From Liolophura sinensis (taxonomy: Eukaryota > Mollusca > Polyplacophora > Chitonida > Chitonidae), in assembly GCF_032854445.1 (NCBI RefSeq), contig NC_088300.1, forward strand, positions 7,380,001 to 7,444,000: 64,000 nt of DNA. The letters are read 5' to 3'. Below are positions 36,760 to 48,592 of this stretch, in pieces. Position 1 is the first letter of the stretch. The number at the start of each line of letters is the position of its first letter. Both the position numbers and the translations under genes were made by a program. The notes beneath the pieces are model-generated. The model was not told the origin of the DNA. It saw nothing but the letters and a program-made list of their open reading frames with translations, and did not search any database.

Positions 36760-37495
36760 AGACTAAGATGTATGATCGCATATATATACCTGTAGGAAAG
36801 AACGTGAGTTCTTAAAAATACAGCTATACTCACCATCTTGCAAGTTAGCGTCTTGTCTGTCACGGACACAAATAACGCCAATTGTTTGACGTTACTGCTC
36901 AGGTAAAATGTCTAGGTGTGCCATAATAAAATTGATTAATGTGAACTAAAGTCTAAATGCGGATACTCGTGGGTAGGAGCTCGAGTGTGTGTGAAAACAA
37001 AACACTCGTCGTTTGCCAGGAGGTCATTGAAATCTGGATTGGGTCATCGATCCAGTCTGGTTAACTTATCACTGATTAGCTAGGATAGATCGATAAGGCT
37101 CACGGCAAGTGATAGTGTTCAGCTTTCTGTAAACAACACACATGTTAAATTGTTATATATAAACGGGTGCACGGACATTACCTTAGTCATTTCTCTCTTT
37201 ATGAATCAGGACCCGATGCCGAATTCAACGGTTTTGCCACAATTGGTTCTCCCTCTTTTCATCCCATTTACAAACTGAACAACAGGCTCTCGTATATTGG
37301 TCATAGAGGGTGAAACAAACTGTTAAGCAGGGGTAGTGGCATCTAAGATAAGCTCTGCATTCTATGTGAAATGCTACTAATCGGGATAGACAGAAAACGG
37401 TTATATTAGGGTTGTCCCAAAGCCGCCATATTTGGTGCTGCTTGAGCGTCGCTTCGTGAAGAAAAGCTCGGTTCTATCATGTGACCTGTCAGAAA

Positions 37496-37528
37496 TGTTA
37501 ACCACTCTGCCACGGAGATCCCTCAGAT
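37496..37528 (-). mobile_element. tRNA-like head fragment of a SINE
   Basis: The minus strand reads GATCTCCGTGGCAGAGTGGT followed by TAAC, which resembles the A-box arm of a tRNA. It lies 160 bases from the larger family-D fragment. Confidence 0.4.
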
Positions 37529-37689
37529 GTATTCAGCATGCAGGAACAATTAGCGATTCTTCAAGAAAGCTATATTATCTCATTAATTAACTGGCAAGAC
37601 GTCGTTGTGCAGTAGCAGAGAGTATGACAACTGCATAGACATCGCAAAACCTCAAGCCTAAAATCCCCCTGGTTCGCGTTAGAATGTAA

Positions 37690-37855
37690 CACGGCGCTGA
37701 GGTGTGTGGGTGCGGAGACCACACAGAACCTGGGGGGAAACAGGGCACCACACTAGGTACCTGAAAATCCCCTGACCTAAAGCCGACACTAACTAGCGGA
37801 GCTCGGATTCGAACTTGAGATTTCATAGATCAAGGGCTAGCCACCTTCCTCCACA
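37690..37855 (-). mobile_element. SINE family D, tRNA-derived candidate
   Basis: The minus strand carries GGTGGCTAGCCCTTGATCTA and a B-box-like AGTTCGAATCC, followed by a GC-rich body containing CCCCCCAGGTTCTGTGTGG. It is similar in layout to 33300-33395. No tail or target-site duplication was identified. Confidence 0.45.
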
Positions 37856-38337
37856 ACCCAGTAAACCAGCAAGTCTCGAAACTGTTTTCAAACTGCTAAA
37901 ACATACGATGACCTTCTTCAATGATATAGCACTGATAGTTTAATAAATGATGTGTAGAATAGGAAATCTGACGAGTACGTCAGTTTTAATTAGCCTTACA
38001 ATTTGCCCTGTTGGGTAACTTTAAAATAGCAGCCGTCAATCGGTCAATAAAGTCAAGCGAAGCATCAGCGACTTTATAGTGCTTAGGGCAGAATAATGTA
38101 CGCATAATTGCTTACACGCAGACTGTGAGAAATACAGTTTAAGTCGGTCATGTAAGAGGTAATTTGCACACAAGACAGTTTCTTTTATAAATTCTCTGAC
38201 CTGTAACTTTAAGTTGACTTAAAGAATGATGTAGATCTACACAGCCACCCAGAGCGCTGTATACATTCTGTAAGATAACTTCACACCACGTGTTCACACC
38301 GTGTGTTCATTATAATTGGACCGCCATGAAAACAAAT

Positions 38338-38584
38338 CATCAACACCATAATCATCATGGTCATCATCATCAGTACCACCGTCATCGTTATCAGCATCAT
38401 GATCGTCGGGAGCACAAGTATTACCATCATCATGACCAACATCCTATCACCTCACCATCATCATCGTGGTCATCATTAGTATCACCATCATCATGGTTGA
38501 CATCAGTATCACCATCATCATGGTCATCACCAGTATCACCATCACCAGTATCACCACCACCACCACCACCACCACCACCACCAC
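38338..38584. repeat. CAT/ATC and CAC trinucleotide repeats
   Basis: Impure (ATC)n with CAG and GTC interruptions runs into about 14 CAC units at 38543-38584. It gives His/Ser/Pro-rich or Val/Met-rich open frames on both strands, a trivial consequence of the repeat. Confidence 0.9.
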
Positions 38585-38637
38585 GTGTTTGCCACATAAC
38601 GACTGCACATAATATGTTGTCTTTGCTTTTTGATTCA

Positions 38638-38687
38638 AGTTCACGCCGTATTCAATAATTTTTCATTTATATGATGGCAGTCAGGTT
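38638..38687 (-). mobile_element. SINE family A, decayed scrap
   Basis: TTCACGCCGTATTCAATAAT and ATGATGGCAGTCAGGTTTAC can be aligned with the family-A 3' body. Confidence 0.4.
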
Positions 38688-39492
38688 TACGGCTGGCGAT
38701 AATTTTTGCTCTACATGTATAATAGATATACAAGATACTGTGAATTAGAGAATAGACAGATAAAAGCATACAGTTAAGTAATATGATAAAATGATCGAAT
38801 ACACATGAATGCGTCAGTTATACAGTAGTCTTACTGAGAACTTATAGCCTGCAATAAAAGTGTGTTGATCGTCAAATTTCAGTTATAATCAAGTAAAGTG
38901 TAAGAGAAGTCGTTGAACCCATTTCTATAAACACAAACCTTCTATTGGGGATAGGAATTACTACGCTGTACATCAAATTAACACACATCTCAGTGTAAAG
39001 GTAAAAAGATATCAGTGAAAGATATCCTGCATACAACATACTGCAATTTTCAGCCATTGATTTTCCACATTTATCTCTTTACTGTTTTAAAAACAAACCA
39101 CGCAGTTCCGTGTCTCCTAAAACGAAACCGCATAAAACTGACATAAAAGAATTCAGTCGTCACCATTTCATATGATTTAAAGCTGAACGTGCCCAAAGTG
39201 ACCGATTTAAGCGTCCATCGAGACGTGAATGTATCAGCCGAGTGCGTCACTGGCGCGTTTATGACCCACTGTGCCAGAAATAACTGGTAACAGACGTGTC
39301 AATCGCAGGCAGCAAGAATCGCAGTACGCCAGACGTTTTGTATTCTCTTTGAGTTTTAGACGATAAATTATGCACGGACATGTAAGTTTTAAATTCAATA
39401 CGACTTGAGAGATTCGTACGCTAGCGCTATGATTTATGTTTTGGCCTTCTACGCATACGCCTATGCAAATTTTGTCGACTTGTCATTAGGTG

Positions 39493-40700
39493 TCCGCTTG
39501 TGTATCAGCGTATGTGGGTCTCCGTCTGTATATGAGCACATGTTTATCAGTATATGTTCCTGTCTGTAGATGAGCGCGTGTGCAGCAGTGTATATAGGTT
39601 CCCGTCTGTAGATGAGCGCGTGTGTATCAGTGTATGATCCCGTCTGTATATGAGCGCGTGTGTATCAGTGTATGTTCCCGTCTGTAGATGAGCGCGGGTG
39701 TATCAGTGTATGATCTTGTTTGTATATGAGCGCGTGTGTATCAGTGTATGTTCCCGTCTGTATATGAGCGCGGGTGTATCAGTTTATGTGGGCTCCCGCC
39801 TGTAAACAAACTCGTGTGTATCTGTGTATGTGGGTTCCCGTCTGTAGATGAGCGCGTGTGTATCAGTGTATGTTCCCGTCTGTAGATGAGCGCGTGTGTA
39901 TCAGTTTATGTGGGTTCCCGTCTGTAGACAAACGCGTGTGTATCTGTGTGGTTCCCGTCTGTATGTGGGTTCCCGTCTGTAGATGAGCGCGTGTGTATCG
40001 GTATATGTCTGTTCCCGCCTGTAGATGAGCGCGTGTGTATCAGTTTATGTGGGTTCCCGTCTGTAGACAAACGCGTGTGTATCTGTGTGGTTCCCGTCTG
40101 TATGTGGGTTCCCGTCTGTAGATGAGCGCGTGTGTATCGGTATATGTCTGTTCCCGCCTGTAGATGAGCGCGTGTGTATCAGTGTATGTGGATTCCCGAC
40201 TGTAGATAAACGCGTGTGAAGCAGTGTATGTGGGTTCCCGTCTGTAGACGAGCGCTTGTGTATCAGTTTATGTTGGTTCCCGCCTGTAGACAAACGCATG
40301 TGTATCCGTGTATGTGGGCTTCCGTCTGTAGATGAGCGCGTGTGTATCGGTGTATGTTCCCGTCTGTATATGAGCGCGTGTGTATCGGTGTATGTTCCCG
40401 TCTGTAGATGAGCGCGGGTGTATCAGTTTATGTGGGTTCCCGCCTGTAGACAAACTCGTGTGTATCAGTTTGTGGGTTCCCGCCTGTAGACAAACGCGTG
40501 TGCATCAGTTTATGTGGGTTCCCGCCTGTAGATAAACTCGCGTGTATCAGCGCATGAGGGTTCCCGTCTGTATATCAGCGCGTGTGTAGCTGTGTATATA
40601 GGTTCCCGCCTGTAGATGAGCGCGTGTGTATCAGTGTATGTGGGTTTCCGTCTGTAGATGAGCGCGTGTGTATCAGTGTATGTGGGTTTTCGTCTGTGGG
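39493..40700. repeat. 42 bp minisatellite with 35-36 bp variants
   Basis: The unit is GATGAGCGCGTGTGTATCAG followed by TGTATGTGGGTTCCCGTCTGTA. About 30 copies occur. A shorter variant lacks the GTGGGT segment, and another variant uses ACAAACGCG in place of ATGAGCGCG. A block of about 120 bases (39920-40040 and 40040-40160) is repeated almost exactly, showing segmental duplication within the array. Minus-strand frames encode HTRSSTDGNP-type peptides only because 42 is a multiple of three. Confidence 0.95.
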
Positions 40701-43260
40701 GATCAATATATCTCTACACTTTATATCTCTACAACGTACGTTTTCACCACATTAAACGGTTTACTTAGCCAAGTGTGCTTCATGAAATCCTGGCCAGACT
40801 AATGCTTTGATTACAAGGACATGCATGGTAACGATCTTCTGTTTCTGAACTGTACAGTTCGATGATATGTCTTTATTTTCTTCTCTTCATTCTTCGTTTA
40901 CACTTTCCGCCTAAGGAACCACATGTCGTAAAGAGTTTTTGTTTTTCCTCCCGCGTTATCCGGCTACATCTACTCGATGACTTGGTGATGGATGTGCAGT
41001 AGTGATCCTTGTGACCGCCTCAGGATAAGATTTTGCACACCCGTTGAAATGTAGCATCAGAACCTTTTTAGAGAACTGTTTTGGACATTAGCACATTTTT
41101 GTGGCTTCATATAGCTTGTTAGAGTACAATTCAGCGTCGAATATATGGATGGAACTGATGAGTGTCGAGGAAACAAAAACACTCTTGAATGTTCCCGAAT
41201 GCGACCTCGATTAATTGCTCGGATTCACGCAACTACTTAATAATTCAAAACCTGATCTATATGAAATACGTCAGAAGAGGATTGGGGTTTATCAGAAAAT
41301 TGGTCCCCCTCGAGGCGCATGTGTGCAACATCCGACAGGAGAGCAGGGAGCGGGCAGCCATCAGCTTAATTGAGCCGCCTGCACGTCAGCTCGCTGTTCT
41401 GTACCGATCCTCCACTCCTGGCGCTCACACAACATGTCGAATCATTTACCTGTCTAGAGGAAGGTTATTGAACTTGGTGACAGTATATCAATACTGCACA
41501 AATCTGACTAGGACGAAACATGCGGCATTTCCTGAATTCCCTCATAACCGTCAAAATCGTTTTTACCTTAGGTTAGAAGGAGTAACATGGCGCTTGCATT
41601 AACAACTGGAATTAGAAAAGCCGTCCTATGTATGGATCACTATCTACAGCCCGAAATGTTTACAATACTTGTATATAAACTGTTGTATTGATTTTGTTCA
41701 GGATGGCTGTGAATATTGTAACCATTTGGATTATGTCATGATGCTGGGAGGAATATTTAACATAGGATTGTCGGGACAATATGTTTTTCGTTATGTCAAT
41801 GCCACCACGTTCTCCGATCAAATGTACTCAAACATATATCCAGCAACCGATCGTTTAATTACCACACCAGTACCCTGTGATGCAACTATTCAGCACGACC
41901 TCAGCACTCTGCATGCATCATAAGACGACCTCGTTGCACTGACGACTGTGATGCACTCTACATGCAACACCTTATGATCTCGTGGCACTGACGACTGCAT
42001 GTGACGCACTCCGCATACATCACCCTCCGACCTCGTGGCATTGACGACTATGACAATCCACATGGGTAAACACATGCTTATGCTTGTGTTATAAAAGTAG
42101 CTGATCAGCAAGTCGGAATCCACATACTTTTTCTTGACAATAAAATTTTTTCTTCAAGCTATTATGTTAGATTTGATGGAAATAATTCTCTGTCACTCAT
42201 TGTTGTAAGATTAAGAGAGTATGGCAAAGAACTTCAAGAAGTGCGACAGCGAATTTTGCCAATCATCGGTTTATCTATATGAGGACAAATTATGGTCAGA
42301 GTACATTGTCGTGAAAAGTTCCGGTAACAGGACAAACCATTTCTAACAGACACCCCCCCCCCTCCCTCACACACCATCTCATTGTTCTTGGCACTTTGGG
42401 GTGTGACAATAAGCGATCTACGATGCCTGGGAAAGAGAGAGAGTCTTGTGTGTCTAAGACAAGTTGTTTACGATATGACACGGAAATCTGCATGTCACAT
42501 GTGGTAAAGTTCGTCCGTAATTTGTCAAAGGTCGATGGTTCTCCATATAATACTGATCCGATCGTATAATTGAAACAGTGTATAGCGGGGCGTTAAACAC
42601 TATTCAAATAAATAAATTAGCTGCCGTTTACATTTTGCTATAATTATTACTTTGTATGAAAGAGCAGCAAACGGCCACATCCAACACAAGACATTCCTTA
42701 GACATGCGCACTAGACATAGGGCACCGTAACTGATAGAAAACAGCAAGGTAGGCACACAGGATATCCAGACGTTTATAGAGGACACGATCCATCGTGCAC
42801 GCAAATCGATCGGCTCAGTACGTCATGTATACTCCAAGATAGAGAGGAGGTATAATTCGATGGCAGCAGGCGATTGCATTATTATTAATTAAGACGTGCA
42901 GACTCCTTGGAGAGCTTTCAATGTGGCAATAAATCAGTGATTTACAATATCACCATTAGCTCTGTTTGTGTGTGTGTGTTTTTTTCTAATCATAAAGATT
43001 CGCGTCACATTAATTATAACGGTTTCATAAATATTATATGACAGATAGTATAACTTTAAGGCGGAACGTAAATTTCAGCCCTAAACATTCCCCACTAGAA
43101 GAAACAACGCAAAATCTCTTTTATCCTTCTTAGCCTATTACATAATTCACGACGAAATGTGAGTATTAAGATAGCTGCACATTTGTTTAGTCATGCACAG
43201 AACAAAAATCTCAAGCAGGAGAGGCCATCGTCGTATATGTGAAACATTCTTGAATAAATC
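40701..43260. other. no firm gene; GC-rich block and small tandem repeat
   Basis: A GC-richer block at 41295-41445 lies in an open frame of 137 codons (41189-41602) without recognisable motif. A 60-base unit containing CGACCTCGTGGCACTGACGA is repeated about 2.5 times at 41888-42052. A poly-C run lies at 42352-42363. Confidence 0.4.
41700..41923 (+). CDS. weak candidate exon, possible ANF-receptor-like start
   Basis: A pyrimidine-rich acceptor-like site (TTGATTTTGTTCAG) ends at 41700. The frame that follows is open for 73 codons to the stop at 41921. Its early part reads DGCEYCNHLDYVMMLGGIFN, and an LGG[IL]F motif after a hydrophobic strand is seen at the start of ligand-binding domains of class C GPCRs and some ionotropic glutamate receptors. 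No good donor is visible, third positions are AT-rich, and the tail of the frame looks random. This is a hint only. Confidence 0.15.
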
Positions 43261-43261
43261 A

Positions 43262-43411
43262 AATTTATTTATTTATCTGATTGGTGTTTTACGCCGTACT
43301 CAAGAATATTTCACTTATACGACTGCGGCCAGAATTATGATGGGAGGAAACCGGGCAGAGCCCGTGGAAAACACACGACCATCCGAAGGTTGCTGCAGAC
43401 CTTCTTGCTTA
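43262..43411 (-). mobile_element. SINE family A, 5'-truncated copy
   Basis: It starts ATTTATTTATTTATCTGATT, continues GTTTTACGCCGTACTCAAGA and ends within the body at GTTGCTGCAGACCTTCTTGC. The tRNA-like head is absent. Confidence 0.85.
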
Positions 43412-43722
43412 GATGAACACATCAGATGATGTATTCCCATTTCCTCACACCACTGAAACTAAGTTACAGCCCTTTGGTAACTGTAAACACAATTCCTACA
43501 CTGCTGCCCCCCAAAAGGCATGTCTTCAGATGGTCACCACAAGACTATTTATGCGCGTCGTAACAGACGTTCGTGTACCAATTCTACATGCAGACAGAAT
43601 TTGTACACAGAATTCGCATATCATAATGGCCGTTATAGATCAATATCCCCTGACCAATTTCCAAACATTTAACACAAACTAACAAAGAACCGAGAAAGTT
43701 CATATGAAATTATTTACCGACA

Positions 43723-44081
43723 CCGATAGCACTGTTGGTAGAGCGTCGCTTTCAGGGGAGGTAGATTCGGGGTCAAATCTGAGTCGGGATCACACCAAAC
43801 ACCTTAAAAGAGGAAGCTGTAGCTTCTTCCTTTGGCGTTCAGCATTAAGGGGAAAGTGCAACGACTAGTTGACCCGTATCAGTATAATGGCTCGGGCGGG
43901 GCAGCTTACTTGCCTTCAGTAAGTCGTCTCAATAAAGCAGCATCAGATAAAAGAGAGGTGGAAATCCGTCCTACAACAAGGGGGCACATTACATGCACTC
44001 TAAGGACTCCTTCGTCGTCATATGACTGAAAAGTTGTTAAGTATGACGTTAAACCCTAAGGGCTCATTCGTTCACTCATAA
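43723..44081 (+). mobile_element. SINE family B, full length
   Basis: The head ACCGATAGCACTGTTGGTAG, body and 3' end (CGTCGTCATATGACTGAAAA, AAGTATGACGTTAAACCC) with a short CATTCGTTCACTCA tail are all present. This is the most complete family-B copy here. Confidence 0.85.
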
Positions 44082-46460
44082 GAAATTAGGACAGACTATA
44101 TGAAATAGATATGTCGAAGTTCACCAGTTGATAAAAACATTCTTTTTGAAAATGGACGAAATGGTCCAAATCTAAAACGTGATATGAAACTTGTATCGAT
44201 AAACCCATATGCCATATTACCAATTCAAATATAACAAAACGTTTTGAAATTAATTTGGTGTAGAATTAAGGACGAAAATGGCCATGGTTTTGTCGAAAAT
44301 GGATGAAAGGACTCTGTAATTCGTCTTTGTGAAACCATGTATCAATTTTCAATTCAATTAATTAATAAACATGGTTATGATAGGACAAAACATCGATCAC
44401 CTCTGATACGTATCACCCATAAAATGCCTGTGGGTTTTCAGGAAAATCTCTTGAAAGCTATAAAAGACGATGTGTTGACACGTTCTCAATTTATGACAGT
44501 CCACATTCAGATCCTTACGCACAGACACACGTAAAATCTGAACGCTATTTTCAACACATGTATGTCATGTTGAGAGTTTTCACTGTACTTATCGGCGATA
44601 ACAGGTTTATGCAGATAGAAGCTGAAATGGATTCATGTACACATCAAACGTTTCTAGGACTGGATTCATCAATGAAAAGATAATATTGGGATCAGATTAC
44701 ATTGTGCTCCAAGCAACAGTGCTACCAACTGAGAAATAATACATGACATTCATAGACATGGTCACAATGCTATCTCCCATCAATCCACACTAAGCAGCCA
44801 GAGTGAAATAGCTGAAATCCAGTCCTTTGACATGAACAAGCCAAAGTCAAGCCCGCAACTGGTGTACACTACATATTGTGTATATTTCACAAGCTTCGTT
44901 TCAGTAGTGATCGATACTTAGTGATATATACTAATATGACTGGGTGAAAGAGATACTGGAGAGTCTGATCTGATGGTTACAAACGGCTATATGTGTCATC
45001 AAGCGCAGACATCTGCCTATTCAATATCAATAGCAACCGTCGAACCCAATGCATAGACGGCAGTTTAGTGTTAACGTATTCCAGTTTTGTATTGTCTCAA
45101 TACAATTAACAAAACGGCCATGGCTGGATGTTATTCAGTCCTCATGAAATTCGCCCCTAGCATATTTTAAAAATTTAAACGAACTGTGTGTTAAGTACCC
45201 CGTGGATATATAAGGATGCGCAAACACGGTCAATACAATTCACCATTTCTTCTCTCCGGCTTTCCGCCTCATACATTCCAGTCCTCACCAAGCCTTCAAG
45301 TCCGTTCATGGACACCGCCTAAACTCGTCTGACCGGTTCTCAACTGTCCGTACGTTAAAACAGGTTATACAACGGTATAGAAGATTGACCGCAAAATATC
45401 CGGAAACGGACACCACGTTCACAATCTCAACTATCTATTTTTTGGGGGTTTTTTTTTAACCACATAACCGATATCACAATCGCCGAAAGTATTCTGACAT
45501 AAATTTTTTTTCAGTGAAATTTAGTTAAATAAAAAACAACCCAAAAGAAATATTACAAGAGACAATTCCCGTATTACAAATGGTTCGGACAAAATATTAC
45601 TCTTCCCAATAACTTTCCTCTAGTTCTTTTAATAATCGAAGTGGCGGAGCCCCCTGCTTCGTTAAACAGTCTGCAAGCTGATTTGCACCTTCTGATTTGC
45701 ACACCGTGTGCTTCGCAAAAGTACTATTTCTAAGAAATCAAGTCCCATTCGTAATACTTCCAAGTTTAAGCCTCCAAGTAACAAGCGACTTTGTTCACAA
45801 CGGTTTACCATGTTGAACTGAACATGGTTCATGTCTTCATCGTAATAAGTTACTTATTAAGTTTGAGTTTTGTCCTATTTTCGACAAATTCGGACCGTTT
45901 CAGTCCGTGGAGTTTTCGGGACATTTGTTTTCAAAAGGGTTCGACGAACTGCACTGAAACATGGTTTCACCATAACAGGTTACAGACAAACTTCAAGCTT
46001 CGCACCGTTTTGCACATTTTCTAAAAATTTATAACCATTTTTTCAGGATGTAGATTTTATCAGTTTCCCGCATTTTTTTTTCAAAACGGTTCAATTCCCA
46101 CTGAAAGGAAACGCATTTCAAAGTTGTTCCTCATATTGATTTCATATCGTAGTTGATAGGTGACTTCACGATGACCAGTTACAAGTAGAGTTCCTTGCAG
46201 TTTTGAATATTTGGTCTATGTAGTTTCAACTGCACAAAGTTTTGTGCTGATTCCTTTGAATTTTTACCGACGTATATGTAGGATTTTATTATTAAGACAG
46301 TCTTATGGACTATACTCTGACCTCCCTAGAAAGAATAGCTATATATATCAGCTAATGGTATATTTGTCCCATTTTTGACCATGTTAACTTCAATGATATC
46401 AATGTTTAATAAATGTCATGTTTTTAGGCGCGAAGAAAAAGGGTACATATTCATTTCCTG
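44082..46460. other. no gene recognised; isolated TATA-like site
   Basis: TATATAAG at 45207-45214 is followed by a pyrimidine-rich stretch from about 45240, as in a core promoter. The first ATG downstream opens only four codons. No exon could be linked to it. Confidence 0.3.
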
Positions 46461-46605
46461 GAGACCACTCACGACCATTCACAGGTTGCTGGAAAACCAT
46501 GTACGACCGGAGAGGAAGCCAGCATGAGCAGAACTTGAACTCTTAACCGCAGCATGGGCGAGAGGCTACAAGATCGTTGTTTTTCACGAGCACGCTAACG
46601 AGCAA
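46461..46605 (-). mobile_element. SINE family A, 5' half only
   Basis: It covers the body from GACCATTCACAGGTTGCTGG to the tRNA-like segment (AACTTGAACTCTTAACCGC, GCACGCTAAC). The 3' half and tail are lacking. Confidence 0.65.
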
Positions 46606-46680
46606 TCAACGATATGATGTACAGTTTATGTCTGTGTGAACTGCTATAGTATTTAGTTATACTTCCATCTTGATGTGTTG

Positions 46681-46848
46681 AATTTATTTATTTATTTAAT
46701 TGGTGTTTTACGCCGTACTCAAGAATACTTCACTTATACGGCGATCAGCATAATGGTGGGAGGAAACCGGGCAGAGCCCGGCGGAAACCTACGATCATCC
46801 GCAGGTAGCTGTTATCTCTTCCCACGTACGGCCCATCTTGAAGTGAGA
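46681..46848 (-). mobile_element. SINE family A, 5'-truncated copy
   Basis: Tail block, GTTTTACGCCGTACTCAAGA and body up to CTCTTCCCACGTACGGCCC are present, with a 6-base deletion in the CGACGGCGGCCAGC segment. Confidence 0.85.
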
Positions 46849-46894
46849 CTAAATTCTAATTACAAAAAGTGTATAACTATTGGTGTAGATGGGG

Positions 46895-47071
46895 TATACA
46901 GGTTTTATTTATTTATTTTTATTTGATTGGTGGTTTACACAGTACTCTTGAATATTTCACTTATAGGACGGCGGCCAGCATTATGGTGGGTGGAAACGGG
47001 GCAGAGCCCGGGGGAAACCCACGACCATCCGCACGTTGCTGGTAGACCGTCCCGCGCACTATACAGGTTTT
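46895..47071 (-). mobile_element. SINE family A with 12 bp target-site duplication
   Basis: The element (46907-47059) is flanked by exact direct repeats TATACAGGTTTT at 46895-46906 and 47060-47071. It carries the tail and body but stops before the tRNA-like head. Truncation at the head side with an intact duplication is the mark of LINE-driven, 3'-end-primed insertion. Confidence 0.9.
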
Positions 47072-47827
47072 AATGTGAACGAGATTAGCAAAGAGAACGT
47101 ATATGTGGCAGCGAAATAGCATACCCTATCCAACGTTTTGGGCGAAAAATATCCTATTTGCTACTTGACGATGAGACTGACGAAGACGGTCAACATATGT
47201 AAATCGGAACAACAAGCAAGCACCTTTGTGGTATTTTAAATAACTGTTTAATATGTGTTGTTTTCTTTGCTGTTAAAAGTATCTTTTGCATTTCATTGAA
47301 ATTCATCCCATAATATCGTTTTCATGTTATTATATACAGGTATATTAAATGTCATGCCAACGCAGTGATTTTAACTTAATTTTAGTTGATTCTGCTTAAA
47401 CCATATTGTTAGGGGTCGTGTAAGTCGCTACTATTTAACCACTTACATGGACAGATAGCATAAAACCGTTAGAATAAAACCATAACACATGTAAATTCAC
47501 AGGAGGCCTTTTTTCACCGCTACGTGTAATCCTGAGCTCCGAAGTATGGTGTAAAAGTAATACCCAGAACAAACGCTGGTGAAAGATATATCGGTATTAA
47601 CAGCAACATTAACCAACTGTGGATCTTTTGACGATGTTTATGATTAAGTCGAATTGCTAATCACTTTTATTCATTACTGGACCATTGTTTGGTACGGACA
47701 TCAGTCGTTAGACACATTTTGAAAGAATGATACACATGAGGATATATAACGCTTATATGGATTAAACTTGTTTGTTTGTAATGGAGTTTGTAATATAGAG
47801 ATGGACTTACTTTCTTTTAGTGCTATA

Positions 47828-47898
47828 CTGTTTGCTCGCCCAATGGTATAAATGAAATAATATTAAGTTTGGCATGAAAAGCAATCAAATAAATAAAT
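47828..47898 (+). mobile_element. SINE family A, very decayed 3' fragment
   Basis: GGCATGAAAAGCAATCAAAT followed by AAATAAATTC resembles the family-A 3' end and tail. The flanking body is poorly conserved. Confidence 0.35.
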
Positions 47899-48268
47899 TC
47901 TTTGTTGTCAAGTACAACCATCTGTTGTACTTGTTCCCCATGAGCGGAGGCCGTGGAATGGTCGATGTGTACACGTATGATCTGCAGCTTCTTTAACTGA
48001 TGACAGAACAACATCTGAATAAGCGAGTGGAAAATCAATCCGTTTCTCTCACTGAAATGATATGGACACCGTACGCCTTGTTTGCTACATGTTCAAAGCT
48101 ATCGATTTTTTTTTATTTGCAGGAGAATCGCAAAAGCCTTTGATCCAGATCTGCTGTATATTTCGCTATTAAAAGATGCCTCGTCCATTATGATATTCTT
48201 TATGATATTCTTTAATAGGTTTGAATGTTTTTCATCTCAATTCGCTCATCTCAAATAACCGATGGACC

Positions 48269-48592
48269 GGCCCCGATAGCACAGTTGGTAGAGCGTCCGC
48301 CTTGGGAGGCACCTAAGACCTTAAAAGAGGAAGTTGAAACTTCTTCGTTTGGCATTCAGCATGAAGGGGATAGCGCAACGACTGGTTGACCGGTATCAGC
48401 AAAATGGCTCAAGGGCGGGGCGCCTTACTTGCCTTCGGTAAGTCGTCTCAGTGAAGCAGCACTAGGTAAAAGAGCGGTGGAAATCCATCCTGCAACAATG
48501 AGGCACATTACATTAACTCTAAGGACTCCTTTGTCGTCATATGACTGAAAATTGACTGAAAAAAAAACTCGTTAAACCTCAAGCACTCACTC
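48269..48592 (+). mobile_element. SINE family B with internal deletion
   Basis: The head GGCCCCGATAGCACAGTTGG continues to CCTTGGGAGG, then jumps to CACCTAAGACCTTAAAAGAG. This removes about 35 bases around the B box. The body and 3' end, with CAAGCACTCACTCAAAA, are intact. Confidence 0.85.

Noticed and set aside
36834-36900. Minus-strand exon-like segment encoding LALFVSVTDKTLTCKM before a GTGAGT donor
   Set aside because: The acceptor is weak, the exon is short, and its end phase does not match the transmembrane exon.
38290-38658. His/Ser/Pro-rich 122-codon frame
   Set aside because: It is a direct reading of CAT/CAC trinucleotide repeats.
45207-45330. TATA-box promoter with downstream gene
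   Set aside because: The TATATAAG is convincing as a string, but no downstream exon or long open frame is attached to it.
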